Shown: positions 48,601-61,440, numbered from the stretch's first letter. The stretch: 64,000 bases of DNA from Neocallimastix lanati (nom. inval.) (GCA_016946835.1 JACVTC010000022.1:1550001-1614000); one strand, 5' to 3'. The notes: a model not told the origin generated them from the sequence alone. Made by a program: numbers and translations.

Positions 48601-50679
48601 GTAAATTATTTATGATATAAGGATATAAGGATTATTCTGATAGTAAGTAAAATTAAACATTTATATAAAATTAAAAATTAAAATTAAATATATAATAAAT
48701 TTTATATTGTATAATAAAAAAATATTTAATAAAATGTTAGCATATCAAGTAGACAGATCGATAAACTATTCTGGATGTATTGGAAGTAAGTACAATATAT
48801 ATTTATTAAAATTATAGATTAATAGTAAAAATAATTAAAGATAACAATAATAAATAATTAGCAATACTTTTTAAAAATAAAATATGTTTATTGAATAGTA
48901 CAATATATGAAAATATTGAAAATTATTAATAAAAATAAAATAAAAAAAATATTTAAATATAATTATTAATTAAAATTTTAATATATATATTTTTTAAAAA
49001 ATTCATTTTTAAATATTATAAAATTTAATTAATTAATAATAATAATAATAATAATAATTTATAATAATAAATAATAATAATAATAATAATTAATAATAAA
49101 TAATAATAATAATAATTAATAATAATTAATAATAAATAATAATAATAATAATAAATAATAATTAATAATAATTTATACTAATAATTTATACTAATAATTA
49201 TATTATAAAACAGAAGAATGTAAAACGGATACTTCAGAAAAAATTATTGTTGAAAATACTAAATATTTTCAAGATAAATTTAAAGAATTCAAAAAGGTTA
49301 AACAACAAAATTTATTAATGCTTTCCCCTTCCAATTACTGTAAATGTCACCAGAGAACCGTTTTTTTCAAATACCATGATTTTACTGCAAAAGATAATAT
49401 CAATGAAAATGTAAATAGTATTTCATTAAATAATAAAGAATATTTTGTTGGTGGAATACAAACATTTTCTTCTAATAAACCTTACTCAAAATTTTCTGTG
49501 TCATGTCTTAGAGATACATTAGAATATAATAATATTATTAGACTTTTCAATAATACTGATTCAAATTTAATATGGAGTAATAGCTCAAATAAGACTATAG
49601 CAGCCGGTTTAAGTAAATATCAAAGATTTAACCATATTGTTAAACATGGTCAAATTACTTTAAAAGACAAATTATACAATAATTTTTTAAGATTCCAAAA
49701 AAAATTTCCAGATGATTATACTTATATGGCTGATACATACACAAGTGAAAGAATAAACCAATTCAAAAAGAAATATAGAAATTATGAAATTTCAAAAGAC
49801 AATTTATGGTTAATAAAGCCTAAAGGAGCTGCCAGAGGTATTGGAATTCATTTTCTTAAAAATGTAGATGAAATTAATAAAACTGATATCGTTACAAAAT
49901 ATATTTCGAATCCATTACTTCTTGAAAAGAAAAAATTTGATTTAAGAGTCTATTTATTAGTCACTGGACATGATCCCTTAAAAATTTATATTTATAAAGA
50001 AAGTTTTGCAAGAATGTCTTCCGATGAATATGATTTAGAATTAGAAGATTTAGATAATGTATTTAAACATTTAACTAATGTATCTGTTAATAAGAAAAAG
50101 AAGACACAAAATGGTAGTTCATTTATATGGTCCCTTCCAAAGGTTAAAAGATATATTTCAGAAGAATATGGGGTTGATTTTAATGAAGTTTGGGAAAAAA
50201 TTGAAGATATAGCTATTAAAGCAGTAATTACTATGAATAAATTAGAAATAGACACAGAGAAGAAGATGTATTCACATTTAAATTCAAGTAATACTTTCGA
50301 ACTCTATGGTGTTGATATTTTAATTGATGATAATATGAAGCCATGGTTATTAGAAATAAATTTAAGTCCAGGTTTATCAAGTAAAACTGGCTATCAAAGA
50401 AGTTTAAAATATAAATTAATGGATGATACATTTAATATTGTTGGATTAGTTCCTTATTCCCATATTACAGGTTTAGCAATGGAAGGAGAATGTGAATATA
50501 AGGATCCTGTGGATGAAGCCGTACAACAAAGTGTTTGTGAAATTACTAGACCTACAGGTGGATATAAAAGAATATTTCCTTTAAAAGAAAATATTGATTA
50601 TTATAAGAAATTCTTTGAAGAAGTTTCACCAAATAATCAAGCATTATGGGATGAAATTAAAAAAAATGAAAATCTTTAA
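45641..50679 (+). CDS. TTLL-family ligase with signal peptide, copy 3 (19 exons)
   Basis: Paralog of copy 1; the model gives 559 aa. Exons: 45641-45663, 45762-45817, 46039-46047, 46510-46512, 46645-46665, 46899-46901, 47042-47044, 47191-47193, 47299-47301, 47438-47440, 47625-47627, 47779-47781, 47925-47927, 48068-48070, 48242-48244, 48468-48473, 48622-48642, 48741-48785, 49214-50679. It starts MFALKYFSILYIAIFQGF, a likely signal peptide, followed by NSC, NEC and SGC..KEC cysteines. The TTL core has WLIKPKGAARGIGI, KKFDLRVYLLV, HLTNVSVNK and GVDILIDDNMKPWLLEINLS. The last exon holds all ATP-grasp motifs, while all introns fall in the first fifth of the protein. Compared with copy 1 it has one more 3-nt exon and one more codon in exon 17. 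An insertion of about 100 nt with an A run right after the stop region (50673-50776) changed the last residues. The ATG at 49318 is internal. Confidence 0.8.
46039..48642 (+). other. Array of micro-exons including eleven 3-nt exons (copy 3)
   Basis: The 3-nt exons read CTG, TGC, CTG, CTG, GAT, CTA, AAA, GAA, ATT, TTG, CAT, each between AG and a GTAAGT-, GTGAGT- or GTATGT-like donor. With the 9-, 21-, 6- and 21-nt exons the joined frame reads ..NSCAGKNECLNMPAGSKRNF.., which aligns with copy 1. First and last micro-exons are identical between copies; the middle ones differ. All are phase 1-1. Confidence 0.75.
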
Positions 50680-51279
50680 AAATTTTTTTTTTAAAGGATC
50701 TTATATTACCTTAAATGAATTCAATCACTATGTGAGATAAATTTCAAAAAAAAAAAAAAAAAAAAAAAAAAGAAAAAGAGAAATGAAAAATTTTAAATCT
50801 ATTATCATAAGAATATTTTTATTTTTTATCACTTCTTTATTAGATTAATATAATATAAAAAAATTTAATTTTATATTTTTTAAATATCTAATTAATTATT
50901 AAAATGACTTATAAATATTATATTATATTTTTTCTTATAATTTAATTGTGATTAATTATTATTAATTATACTTAATATTTTAATGAATTTTTTATATATA
51001 AAATATACTCTCAATTGGATTTATATGTATATTTTTATATCAGACATTATATAAAAACTAAAAAGTTTAAATATTTTATATCTTATTATGTTTATTTTAA
51101 AAAAAATATATATATATATATATGTTTTTTTTTTTTATTTTTAAAAAAAAAATTAATTAAGAGAAATATATATAAAAGTATAATCATTAAATATAATAAA
51201 TATATGGATTTATTATAATAAAAAAAATTTTTTATGATAGTTGTATTAAGAATTATATATATAATTTCAAATTCATTCA
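50680..51279. other. 3' flank of TTLL copy 3
   Basis: Holds an A run (50746-50771) and AT-rich sequence that aligns in part with the 3' flank of copy 1. The short F/I/Y/K frames here are composition artefacts. Confidence 0.5.
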
Positions 51280-52069
51280 ATCAAGAATTTTATTCAATCT
51301 ATTCTGTAAATACACTTAGCATAGTATAGAATTTAATTGGATATTTCTTTTATAATGTGGATATAAGTACAATACCACTATATTGCCTTTAGAAGTGGTA
51401 AAGTTATAGATAATGGTCCTAGATGTTGTCCATATTAATAGTAATAGTTATAATAGTAATAATAATATTAGTAATAGTATTTTTAGTAATGTTAGTAATA
51501 GTATTGAAAATAATGTGTATATTGATTCTAGTGTGTGTGAAAAAGTGTTTAATTTCCTTCTTGGAGGTCGAAGTATTAATAACAGTACAAGGGAATGGAA
51601 GGATCTATTTAAGTGCCAGATGAAATCAGGTGCTTATTCTGATACTCCGTTCTTAGTGGTTACTGCGGCACTTCTCCAATCGATTATACCTATTGCTATT
51701 GGCCAGCAATGGTCTATGTTCAATAGGTTCAAATCGAATCGTACTACTACTACCAAGAGCGTCAATGCTGAAGAAACAGTAAGACAGGCCAGCAGGGCTA
51801 GCGCAACCAATGAAGATCATAATTTTGTATCTTAAAATTATGATTAACATTGCGAAGTCAAAGTTAATTATTATACTTCAGTATAATAATGCCCTTGTGA
51901 AGTCTTACAAATATTAATTAAATGAAACTAGAATATATTATACCATTATTTTATTTTTATTTTGTGTTTTATTTTTTGTTTATTTTTTTATCTTTTTTTT
52001 TTTTTTATTATTTTATTACATGTATTTTATCAAATATTTAATTAATAAAGATGAAACAAGTTTGCTGCC

Positions 52070-52101
<32 letters not shown>
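51280..52101 (+). pseudogene. LINE fragment 5 (3' end of ORF2)
   Basis: Matches LINE fragment 3 at its start (TTCTGTAAATACACTTAGC, GGTAAAGTTATAGATAATGG). It then breaks in the zinc-finger block after CCPY. The open part 51413-51835 reads Asn/Ser-rich sequence, VFNFLLGGRSINNSTREW, then SDTPFLVVTAALLQSIIPIA and a Thr/Ser/Asn-rich end; this resembles the C-terminus of fragment 1. An A run of about 27 at 52074-52100 closes it. It is truncated at the 5' end and internally deleted. Confidence 0.65.
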
Positions 52102-52103
<2 letters not shown>

Positions 52104-52326
52104 TTGTCCATATTGTGGTAAAGGAGATCCGTCATTTATCCATTGAATATTAATTCACATTAATCTTTTTTTATTTTCCTTTTTTCTTTTTATTTGTCTT
52201 ACTTCCTTTTTATATTTATATATTCCTTCTTAGTGGAATTTCAGCTTTAGATGAGCTACAATTCAAAATTAATAAAGTTTTGGAAGTGTATTCTCTTCCC
52301 TGTCTAAAAAAAAAAAAAAAAAAAAA
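52102..52326 (+). pseudogene. LINE fragment 6
   Basis: Starts at the tail of fragment 5. The first codons give CCPYCGKGDPSFIH, stop, I, the zinc-finger block with the same TGA as fragment 3. The rest is 3' untranslated sequence with GGAAGTGTATTCTCTTCCCT + GTCT and an A run. Confidence 0.7.
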
Positions 52327-52640
52327 GAAAAGAGCTACAATTCGATACTGGGGAGCAGAGACATTTAAATGAACAACTTCTAAAAAGTTCACAGGGGTCT
52401 ACTGTTCCGTATATTGTAGTACTTGCTAATCTCAGCTATCCCTAACTTTAAAGCTTGTGGTCCTGACGGTATTCCATTGGAATTCTTCAAAGATTTGATT
52501 CCACGCCTGAATAATAATAATATTTTTTTTATATATTCTTTTTTATGTTAATATATTAATAATATTTTTTCACACTTTAATGTATATAATATATAATTAA
52601 TAAATAAAGCAATGGAAGTGTATTCTCTTCCTTGTCTAAA
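52327..52640 (+). pseudogene. LINE fragment 7
   Basis: Starts at the tail of fragment 6. It encodes KACGPDGIPLEFFKDLIPRL (about 52450-52510), the opening motif of the LINE reverse transcriptase. It then jumps to the family 3' tail (GGAAGTGTATTCTCTTCCTT + GTCT), so most of the domain is deleted. Confidence 0.7.
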
Positions 52641-52644
52641 AAAC

Positions 52645-53062
52645 AAAAACATAGACTTGCACATAATGGGTACCCATCTCCCAATATGGGTACCCATACA
52701 GTTATTAATTAACTGCAAGGTGATGAGTTATTGGCATACTGTAACAGCTTCGCCGCTATCAATTGTCGTTACACACTGCACGGGGATGCCTTCCTAACTT
52801 TCCTACATATATCTCCATTGACCTCGAGCATCAGAACAGAATCATTAACTCCTTCCTAGTGGGTGTAATCATTGACGATTGGAAATTTTACAATCATCAA
52901 GGTCTATGTTTTAATTCAAAGCGTAGTATCAGGTTCATTTGAGGGAAAGAGTTTTATGAATATCACGTATGGTCTCATGAAACCTCATCCGATTATTTGG
53001 TGCTATGCCGAGGATTCGAACCCCGCCCTTTACAGTAACCTGTATCGTCCTATCCTTGTCTG
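52645..53062 (-). mobile_element. SINE-B with tRNA-like head
   Basis: GC-richer than its flanks. On the minus strand a T-arm-like hairpin with B box GGTTCGAATCC (53012-53022) is followed by TCGGCATAGCACC, like a tRNA 3' acceptor end. No matching 5' acceptor strand is present, so it is tRNA-derived and not a tRNA gene. The low-coordinate part is shared with 6310-6505. The two translations on the plus strand are not credible proteins. Confidence 0.6.
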
Positions 53063-53689
53063 AAAAAATAATTTAAATAAAATTGTATATTAATACATAT
53101 TAATGTATTAATGTTTATTATTGTATATTAATGTATATGATATGAAATAGAAATAAAAACTCTAATTAATAATAAATTTATGTTAATTAAGAAATGTAGT
53201 CAAAGCATAAATTTATGTATTAATCTAGTTTTTATTGTATTTATATTATAAATTAATTTATACATTTTTATTATTTAATTTAATCATTAATGAAAGTAAA
53301 TTAATGTTTATACTTTAATATAGGAAAACTTTATTATAGTAAATAATTATAAAAGAGAAAAATACTTAGAAATAGTTTTAGTTCTTTGTCCAAGAATAAT
53401 AAATAGTAGATTATAGTAATTCTTGAGATCAAGATATGAAAATAAATATTAATTTTAGGAATAAATGTTAGTTTATATTTTAAATAATGATAAGTAAATG
53501 TAATTCTTCTAAATAAATAAAATTTAAATAAATAATTTTTATAAAACATATAAATTAAATCCCCATCTAAAAAAACAAACCTTAAAAGAACTGAACCTGA
53601 ACTTCGTACTTTATCATATATTATTGTATATTATTGTATATTATTATATATTATTATATATTGGTAAAATTACCTTGTAAAATTTTTTT
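53063..53689. other. AT-rich spacer
   Basis: TATTATTGTA-type short repeats occur at 53620-53665. No gene was recognised. Confidence 0.5.
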
Positions 53690-54060
53690 TAAAATGCGAT
53701 ACACTAATTGTTTGAATCAAAGATCTTCACAGCTTCAAAACAACATGAGAATCCTATATTAATACTTAGCATGAGCCGTCCACAGAGTACTAATCAATTT
53801 ACATATCTCTGAATACCATTCGATGAGTTATTGGGTTTAGAACTTATTATTACTAATATTAATAGTAAAATAAATTATACGGTTGACTCTTTCTTTAAAT
53901 TTTTAATCAATAGGATGTACCTTTCTACTTCAAAAGCACATATCTTAATTTCATTTATGCTTATTTGCTTAATTTTTTTATTATACACCTTTATTAGGAT
54001 CAAATAAAAAAGAACATTGAAAAAGTTCAAACCGCTTTTAGAGGTTTTTTTTTTTTTTGA
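53690..54060 (+). pseudogene. LINE fragment 8 (late reverse transcriptase)
   Basis: The translation includes IPFDELLGLELIITNINSKI + NYTVDSFFKFLINRMYLSTS, the same region as LINE fragment 2 but better preserved. Frame breaks occur on both sides and the sequence ends at a T run. Confidence 0.6.
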
Positions 54061-55493
54061 GTTTAAGGATTAAAAATAAGACCTCCAATATTATTGTGTC
54101 TAAATAATTATTTATACTTCCTAACTTCCTTTAGCAAATTTTTGTGTTTAAGTGATGATTAGTTGTTTTTTAAAATAGAAGATAGAATATTCTTTAATTA
54201 TATTTCATTTAATCGAAAATATATTAACATTTTCACATTATTCCTGAATGAAAAAAAAAAGCACATAGATTAGCAATACATAAACACTATAATAAAACTT
54301 CCTTGAAGAGATAAGAAGTTTTTATTGGAAAAATATTCATTATATAGGCAATTCAATGATTAGATCAATTAAATATAATAAATTTAAATTTGATTTTTTT
54401 AAAAAAAAATGGAAAAAAATTATTTTATTTAATGTCTATCTCTGAAGTATTCACAATTTTCCTTTGGTTTTTTTTTTTTTTGAATTGGTCAAATTAAAAT
54501 TGTGGATTCAAATTTGAAAATATTTTTATTATTAAAAGTTGATAATAATTATCATATATTTCATTGTCTTTCAAAAATAAATAAAATGAACTTAAATTTG
54601 GTGTTTTGTTTATTATATTTGGTATAATAAACTCAACATATTAGATAGGTATCATAGGAAGGCATGATTCTTTTCTAACCTGTAATATAATAATATTAGA
54701 GCTAATATTAATGATCAATAATGTAATTATAATTAATTTTATAATTACATTATTTCATTTTGGTATGGTACCAAAACTAAAAATATAATATTTATAAAAT
54801 TATTAGCTTAATGTTCACCAGTAAAACTAAATAAGAAATAATTATATAGAAATGATATTAATTAAATTTAAAATAATACAAAAATAATAAAATAATAATA
54901 TAAATAATGTATTAATTGAATCAATAGGATTTAATGACAAAAAATAAATTAAAACAATAAATACGACTTAAAAGAAGAGAGTTAGAAAAAGAGATTGAAA
55001 ATTTTATTATTTTATAGTATAAGTTTAATAAGTTAAATTTATTAATTCCTAATTTAATCTAAGTAAGGAATACTTATAAAATACTTATTTGTGTTAAAAA
55101 AAATTAGTCATTAAATATAAAATAAATACTTATTAAGATTAAGGTTTAATTATTCAAGGGAATAGATTAAAATAACTTATATGTGTTTAATAATAGTTAA
55201 TGTAAAATAAATAAATTAATACATATTAATATTGAGTAAAATTTTAACCGATTTTACTAAAATTTTATAAATTATCAATTAATCAAAATTACATTTTTAT
55301 GTAGTTAATACATTACATTTAATTTGTTTTACATTATTTTCTCATAATAATAAGTGAATAAATTAATATATTATTTCATATTAATAAATATTAAAATTGA
55401 AATAAAAAATAAATTAATTAAATAATCAGAAGATAGATTATTTTATATGAAATAAATCTATGTTCTTATATTTAGACTTCGTTACAGTTATTA

Positions 55494-55539
<46 letters not shown>

Positions 55540-55650
55540 ATTATTTTTATTTTTATTTTTATTTTTTATTTTTGTTTATGATATAATTGTTTGCATCAGT
55601 AATTTTACTTTTATTTATTTTATCATTTTTAATTTTGTTTACTGCATGGC
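54061..55650. other. AT-rich spacer with (TTA)n
   Basis: A (TTA)n microsatellite of about 45 bp lies at 55491-55535. No gene or mobile element was recognised. Confidence 0.5.
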
Positions 55651-55739
55651 CTCCTGTGATCTTTAATTATTGTTAAGTTACTAGATTCACCGTCTTCTTC
55701 TGAATTTTAATTATCTGTCAAGAAGGAATAGTCAAAGTT

Positions 55740-56640
55740 ATAAAAGGTTTTATTTTTTATTTGAATATTATCTGTTTTACTTTTATTTCTATTTTTATTC
55801 ACAGGTTGAGGTTATAATATTTAGAAATATGACCGGTATTCTGGAAGATAAATCTTTTCTTTTTCTCTTCTTTTATTTGTTTTTCTTTTAAAGTTTCTTT
55901 GTTAATTGTATTTTATTTGAGAACTATACGTAACATTATTTTTGTTTCTTATTGTTTTATTTTATTCTTTCAAATATATTAAATGAGGAATAGTGGATTT
56001 TAAATGTTCCACCGTTTGATTTCATTGCTCATTATAATTGATTATATTTGATCCAGAAATTAAATCATATAGAAGTGCATAATACAAGAAGTTGTATTTT
56101 TCCTCTTCCGAGATTTTATATTTTAAATCTCTCAATTCCTCATATATCATTTTGAGCTTTGATATAAATAGGAGTATTTCTTCATCTCTTGAATACTTCA
56201 TGCCTTCCAACTTATCCTTGAGCTATGATATTCTTCTTTCGTCACTTTTAGTGCTTTTGATAAGGTTCATTTTTTAAAAAGACACTTAGTTACTGAAAAT
56301 TTAATTTAACTTTTATATCATTTGATATACTATTACGAAGATAATATTTGGCTTTAATATCAGCTTTTACCATGTCTTTGATAACACTTATGTAATAATA
56401 TAAATTTTCCTTTTTCTTTATTTTTCTGTATTTAGAAATATCTTCCTTTTTATATGGCTTTTATCTATATATTTTATTATTTCTTCATAAATGTGCTAAT
56501 CAACACCATTCATAGATAAAAGTAAATTAATTTCTTGTAACCAAAACATATAATTTTCTTTGATTAATAAATCCTTTGTTTAGACTCTCTCAGTGTCATC
56601 AATCATTTTGTTATATATAAACTAATTATTTACAATTTGA
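55740..56640 (-). pseudogene. Copia gag relic with decayed zinc knuckle
   Basis: Minus-strand translation gives LLIKENYMFWLQEINLLLSM + NGVDEHIYEEIIKYI near 56600-56480, the usual start of copia Gag. MEGMKYSRDEEILLFISKLK + MIYEELRDLKYKISEEEKYN (56210-56090) follows, then after a gap RFIFQNTGHISKYYNLN (about 55840-55790). The last is a CCHC knuckle in which the cysteines have become Phe/Gln/Tyr while GH remains. Stops and shifts are frequent. No pol sequence follows. Confidence 0.6.
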
Positions 56641-57823
56641 TGTTTTATAATTTATATTTTATTAGCTCTTGAGTCACTGAAACCATTAATATTTTGATGT
56701 TTTATTTTGATGTTTTATTTTGATATTTTTATCATTAATTTTATATATTTTATTTTTATTAATTAGAGATGTCCATTTATTAATTATACATTAATTATAT
56801 GTATTATTCTAAACCAATATATTCAGAGACTTTAACTGAATAATAGCCTAATTAAAAAAATATTTAATTTTAATATAATAAAATTTATTCTTAATAATTA
56901 TTAAAAAAATTAATAAAATTTTCTTTCAAATTTAATGAAATAAATTCTAAAGAAAATAAGAAGCTAAATGTATTTTTAATGAAAAAACTATTACAATTAT
57001 TATTTTTTATAATGAATATGGACATATTAATAAATTAAATAGTATTTTTCTTTAAAATTAATTGTGAAAGAAACTGTTTTAATAAGATAACTTGTATTAA
57101 ACTAAAAGAAACAATAAATTTTATAAATTTTACATTTTTTTAATTTTAATATATATACAATTATTTAAAAACTTTTTTTTTTCAATAAATAAAATATATA
57201 CATATATATTAAAAAAAAAATATTTACAACTAGGAAATTCTGTTAGTATTATGTTTTATAATATTTAATAATATATTAATATATATGTATTATTAATGAA
57301 ATATATTTGCTCTTCATATTAAAATTTAAAATTAAAGAAATAAAACCACAAATAATAATATATATAAATTAAAAACTTTATAAAATTAAAAATAAAATTA
57401 AAATTATAAATTAAAAAAAAAAAATTAAAAATTTTAAAATTTAAAAATTTTAAATTAAAAACAAAATTAGAATTATTAATTAAAACAAAAAAAAAAAAAA
57501 AATTTAAAAATTTTAAAAGTTTATATACAAAAAAAATAGTTTAGCAAAAATAATGGGTATATTCATCATTTTCAAAAAAAAAAAGCTATTATTGTTATTG
57601 TTATTGTTATTTTATTTTTTTTGTAATAAATTTTATTAAATAAAATCTTTATTAGAAATTAATACTTCATATATTAAAGTGATTGATATATCAACAGTTG
57701 TAACCATTATTAATTAAAGATTTTATGATAATATCATCTCAATGACCCCCCTGTATTTTCCCAAATATTAACAATTTTTGTCACAATAATTGAATGAATA
57801 TACATATATATTTCATGGGAGGA
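56641..57823. other. AT-rich spacer
   Basis: A/T runs and short repeats such as ATTTTAAAATTTAAAAATTT (57429-57448). Nothing coding was recognised. Confidence 0.5.
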
Positions 57824-57824
57824 T

Positions 57825-58198
57825 TGTGCATTTCGCAATCGTGCATTTCGTAATGTGGCAAATAAAAATTTTTTAATAAAGCCATACATTTTTAAGATAT
57901 TCTATACAATCATAAATAAATATATAAATAATTATTATTTTAAAAGAAATAATAATATATTTTTTCAATTAAATATTATTAAATAACTATTTCCAAAGAA
58001 ATAATAATATATTCTATTAAAAAAGAATTATATAAAATTATTTTTATTATTGAATATTAATAAATTATATATATAAAAAAAGAATATTTATTATTTACTT
58101 AATTATTATTTATTTAATTATTATTTATTTAATTATTATTTATTTGATTATTAAAAAAACAAGCCGCATACAAAAATACACCACATTGCGAAACTCAC
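57825..58198. mobile_element. MITE B (about 374 bp)
   Basis: Inverted ends: left TTGTGCATTTCGCAATCGTG + CATTTCGTAATGTGGC, right GCCGCATACAAAAATACACC + ACATTGCGAAACTCAC. The subterminal sequence matches MITE A on both sides; the central part of A, with its small ORF, is absent. Confidence 0.7.
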
Positions 58199-59159
58199 TA
58201 GATTCTATTTCATGTATTATATGTTTTATATCAATAAACCTGAAAATTATTGCATATAAGCAATTAATATTTTAATTTATATATCATTATACACTCTTCT
58301 TAAAAGTCATTATTTTACAACGGAAAAATATCTATTATAATCATAGAAAAATTATATAAATAAAATTATTAAAAAAATTTTAAATAATTTTTTACAAATG
58401 TTTTTAACTAATTCCTAACATATAAAAAATAACGAATAAAAAAGATACAATATAAACTTAAATTGTTTTTATTTAAACTATATAATATATTATTTATCAA
58501 ATGTAATTATTATCTCAACTATTATTATTATTTCTTATCTCACTTTCCCTTACCATTTGTAAATACTACTTTTACTTTTATTATCACTCATATATTATTA
58601 GTTTAATGACTTTAATACTAATAATTAAATATTATAAAAATAGTATATAGATTATTTATTTAGATTTTTTCATTTATAGTAATAACAAAAATAAGATAAG
58701 ATAAAAATAGTATAAAAATATAAATAATTATATAAATATTGTTATAATTATAATAAGATAATAATAGGAATACTACTATTTTACTAATAAAAAAAATTAC
58801 ATCAAGAATACACACATATATATAAAACTAACCCTTTATACATATAATAAATATATAAAAAAAAATAAATTAATAAAATGAAACATAAAAAGTTATCTCA
58901 ATATTAAACTTATATTATTATTTAGAATTACAAATTTTATTAATTATAGATTATACTACAAGAAATTTATATTTTTAAATAATGAATTTTATTTATAACA
59001 AAGAGGATAATGAAATAATTCATAATAATAAAAATTTTTTAATTGTGTAATAAGAAATGAAAGATAATAAATATAAAAGGTGATTGTAATGAAATTATAT
59101 AAAAAATTGATATATTTTAATTATGGTTTTAATTTTGATATTTTGAAATAAGAAAAATA
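58199..59159. other. AT-rich spacer
   Basis: No gene or repeat family was recognised. Confidence 0.5.
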
Positions 59160-61440
59160 ATATTATATTTAAATAAATTTAATATTATTATTTATTATTA
59201 ATTATTAATTATTAATAATAATAATAAAAAAAATAAAATAATGAAGTTTATTAATTAAATAATAATTTATTTATTTATTATATTATTTATTATTTATTAT
59301 TTAATTATTTATTATTTATTATTTATTATTTATTATTTATTATTTTTTATTTATTATTTATTATTTATTATATATTATTTATTATTTTTTATTTATTATT
59401 TATTATATATTATTTATTATTTATTATATATTATTTATTATATATTATTATTTTTTATTTATTATTTATTATATATTATTTATTATTTATTATATATTAT
59501 TTATTATATATTATTATTTTTTATTTATTATTTATTATTTATTATTTATTATTTATTTTTATTTTTATTATTTATTATTTTTATTATTTTTATTTTTTAT
59601 TTTTTTATTATATATTATTTGTTATTGATTATTGATTATTATTGATTATTGAAAAGAATATTTATTATTTATTATTTATTATTTATTATTTATTATTTAT
59701 TATTTATTATTTATTATTTATTATTTATTATTTATTATTTATTATTTATTATTTATTTTTATTTTTATTATTTATTATTTTTATTATTTTTATTTTTTAT
59801 TTTTTTTTATTATTTATTATTTTTATTTTTTATTTTTTTATTTTTTTTTTTCAATTTTTATTTTTTTTTTATTATTTATTATTTATTATTTATTATTTAT
59901 TTATTAATAAATACTTTTTTAATTATTTATTATTTATTTATTATTCAATTATTTATTATTTATTATATATTATTCCATTATTCCATTATTTATTATTTTT
60001 TATTTATTTATTATTATATATTATTTATTATTTATTTATTATTAATTTATTATTTATTTATTATTTATTATATTAAATATTAATTATTTATTATTTATTA
60101 CTTTTATTTTTATATATATATTTTTTTTATTATTTAATATTTGTTATTGATTATTGAAAAGAATATTATTTATTATTTTTATTTATTATTTATTATTTAT
60201 TATTTGTTATTGATTATTGAAAAGAATATTATTTATTATTTATTCAATTTTTCATTTTTTTTATTTATGATTTATGATTTATGATTTATTATTATTTATT
60301 TATTATTTATTATTTATTATTTTTAATTTTTAATTTTTATTTATTATTTATTATATTAAATATTAATTATTTATTATTTATTACTTTTATTTTTATATAT
60401 ATATTTTTTTTATTATTTAATATTTGTTATTGATTATTGAAAAGAATATTATTTATTATTTTTATTTATTATTTATTATTTATTATTTGTTATTGATTAT
60501 TGAAAAGAATATTATTTATTATTTATTATTTATTATTTGTTATTGATTATTGAAAAGAATATTTATTATTTATTATTATTATTATTATTATTTTTTTTTT
60601 ATTATTTATTATTTATTATTTTTATTACTTATTATTTATAATTTATTATTTATTGTTCATTTCATTTTTTATTTTTTTTTTTAATATATATTAATTATTT
60701 TTATTTTTTATTTTTTATTTGTTTTTTATTTTTTATTTTTTATTTATTATTTATTATTTTTTATTTATTATTTATTATTTATTATTTATTATTTATTATT
60801 ATTTATTATTTATTATTTATTATTATTTATTTATTACTTTTATTATTATTTTTTTTATTTTTATTTATTAATTATTATTTATTATATATTATTTATTATT
60901 TAATTATTTATTATTTATTATTTATTATTTATTAATAAATACTCTTTTTATTATTTAATTATTTATTATTTATTAATAAATACTCTTTTTATTATTTAAT
61001 TATTTATTATTTAATTATTTATTATTTATTATTTATTAATAAATACTCTTTTTATTATTTAATTATTTATTATTTATTATTTATTATTTAATTATTTATT
61101 ATTTATTAATAAATACTCTTTTTATTATTTAATTATTTATTATTTATTATTTATTATTCCATTATTTATTATTCCATTATTTATTATTTATTATTTATCG
61201 TTTATTATTTATTATTTATTACTTATTATTTATTATTCAGTATTTAGACTATTTATTATTCAATTATTTATTATTTATTATTTATTATTCAATTATTTAA
61301 TTATTTAATTATTTAATTATTTATTATTTATTATTTATTATTTATTATTTATTATTTTTTGTTTATTATTTATTATTTATTATTTATTATGTATAATTTA
61401 TTATTGATTATTGATTATTAAAAGAATTATTTATTATTTG
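59160..61440. repeat. TTATTTA-type satellite block
   Basis: About 2.3 kb of (TTATTTA)n and related units. Two higher-order units stand out. GTTATTGATTATTGAAAAGA + ATATT occurs about six times at 59620-60560. AATAAATACTCTTTTTATTA + TTTAATTATTTATTATTTA occurs about five times at 60930-61140. A stretch with TTACTTTTATTTTTATATAT + ATTTTTTTTATTATTTAATA is duplicated at 60098 and 60380. The two long frames at 59642-60083 are repeat translations. Confidence 0.9.

Noticed and set aside
53012-53062. Possible tRNA gene on the minus strand
   Set aside because: The T arm and acceptor-like 3' end are present, but no 5' acceptor strand or anticodon arm can be folded; judged a SINE head.
52612-53063. Two short plus-strand frames (61 and 63 aa)
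   Set aside because: They lie inside SINE-B and have no domain or conserved context.
59642-60083. Two overlapping 144-aa frames
   Set aside because: Translation of the TTATTTA satellite; I/Y/L/F only.
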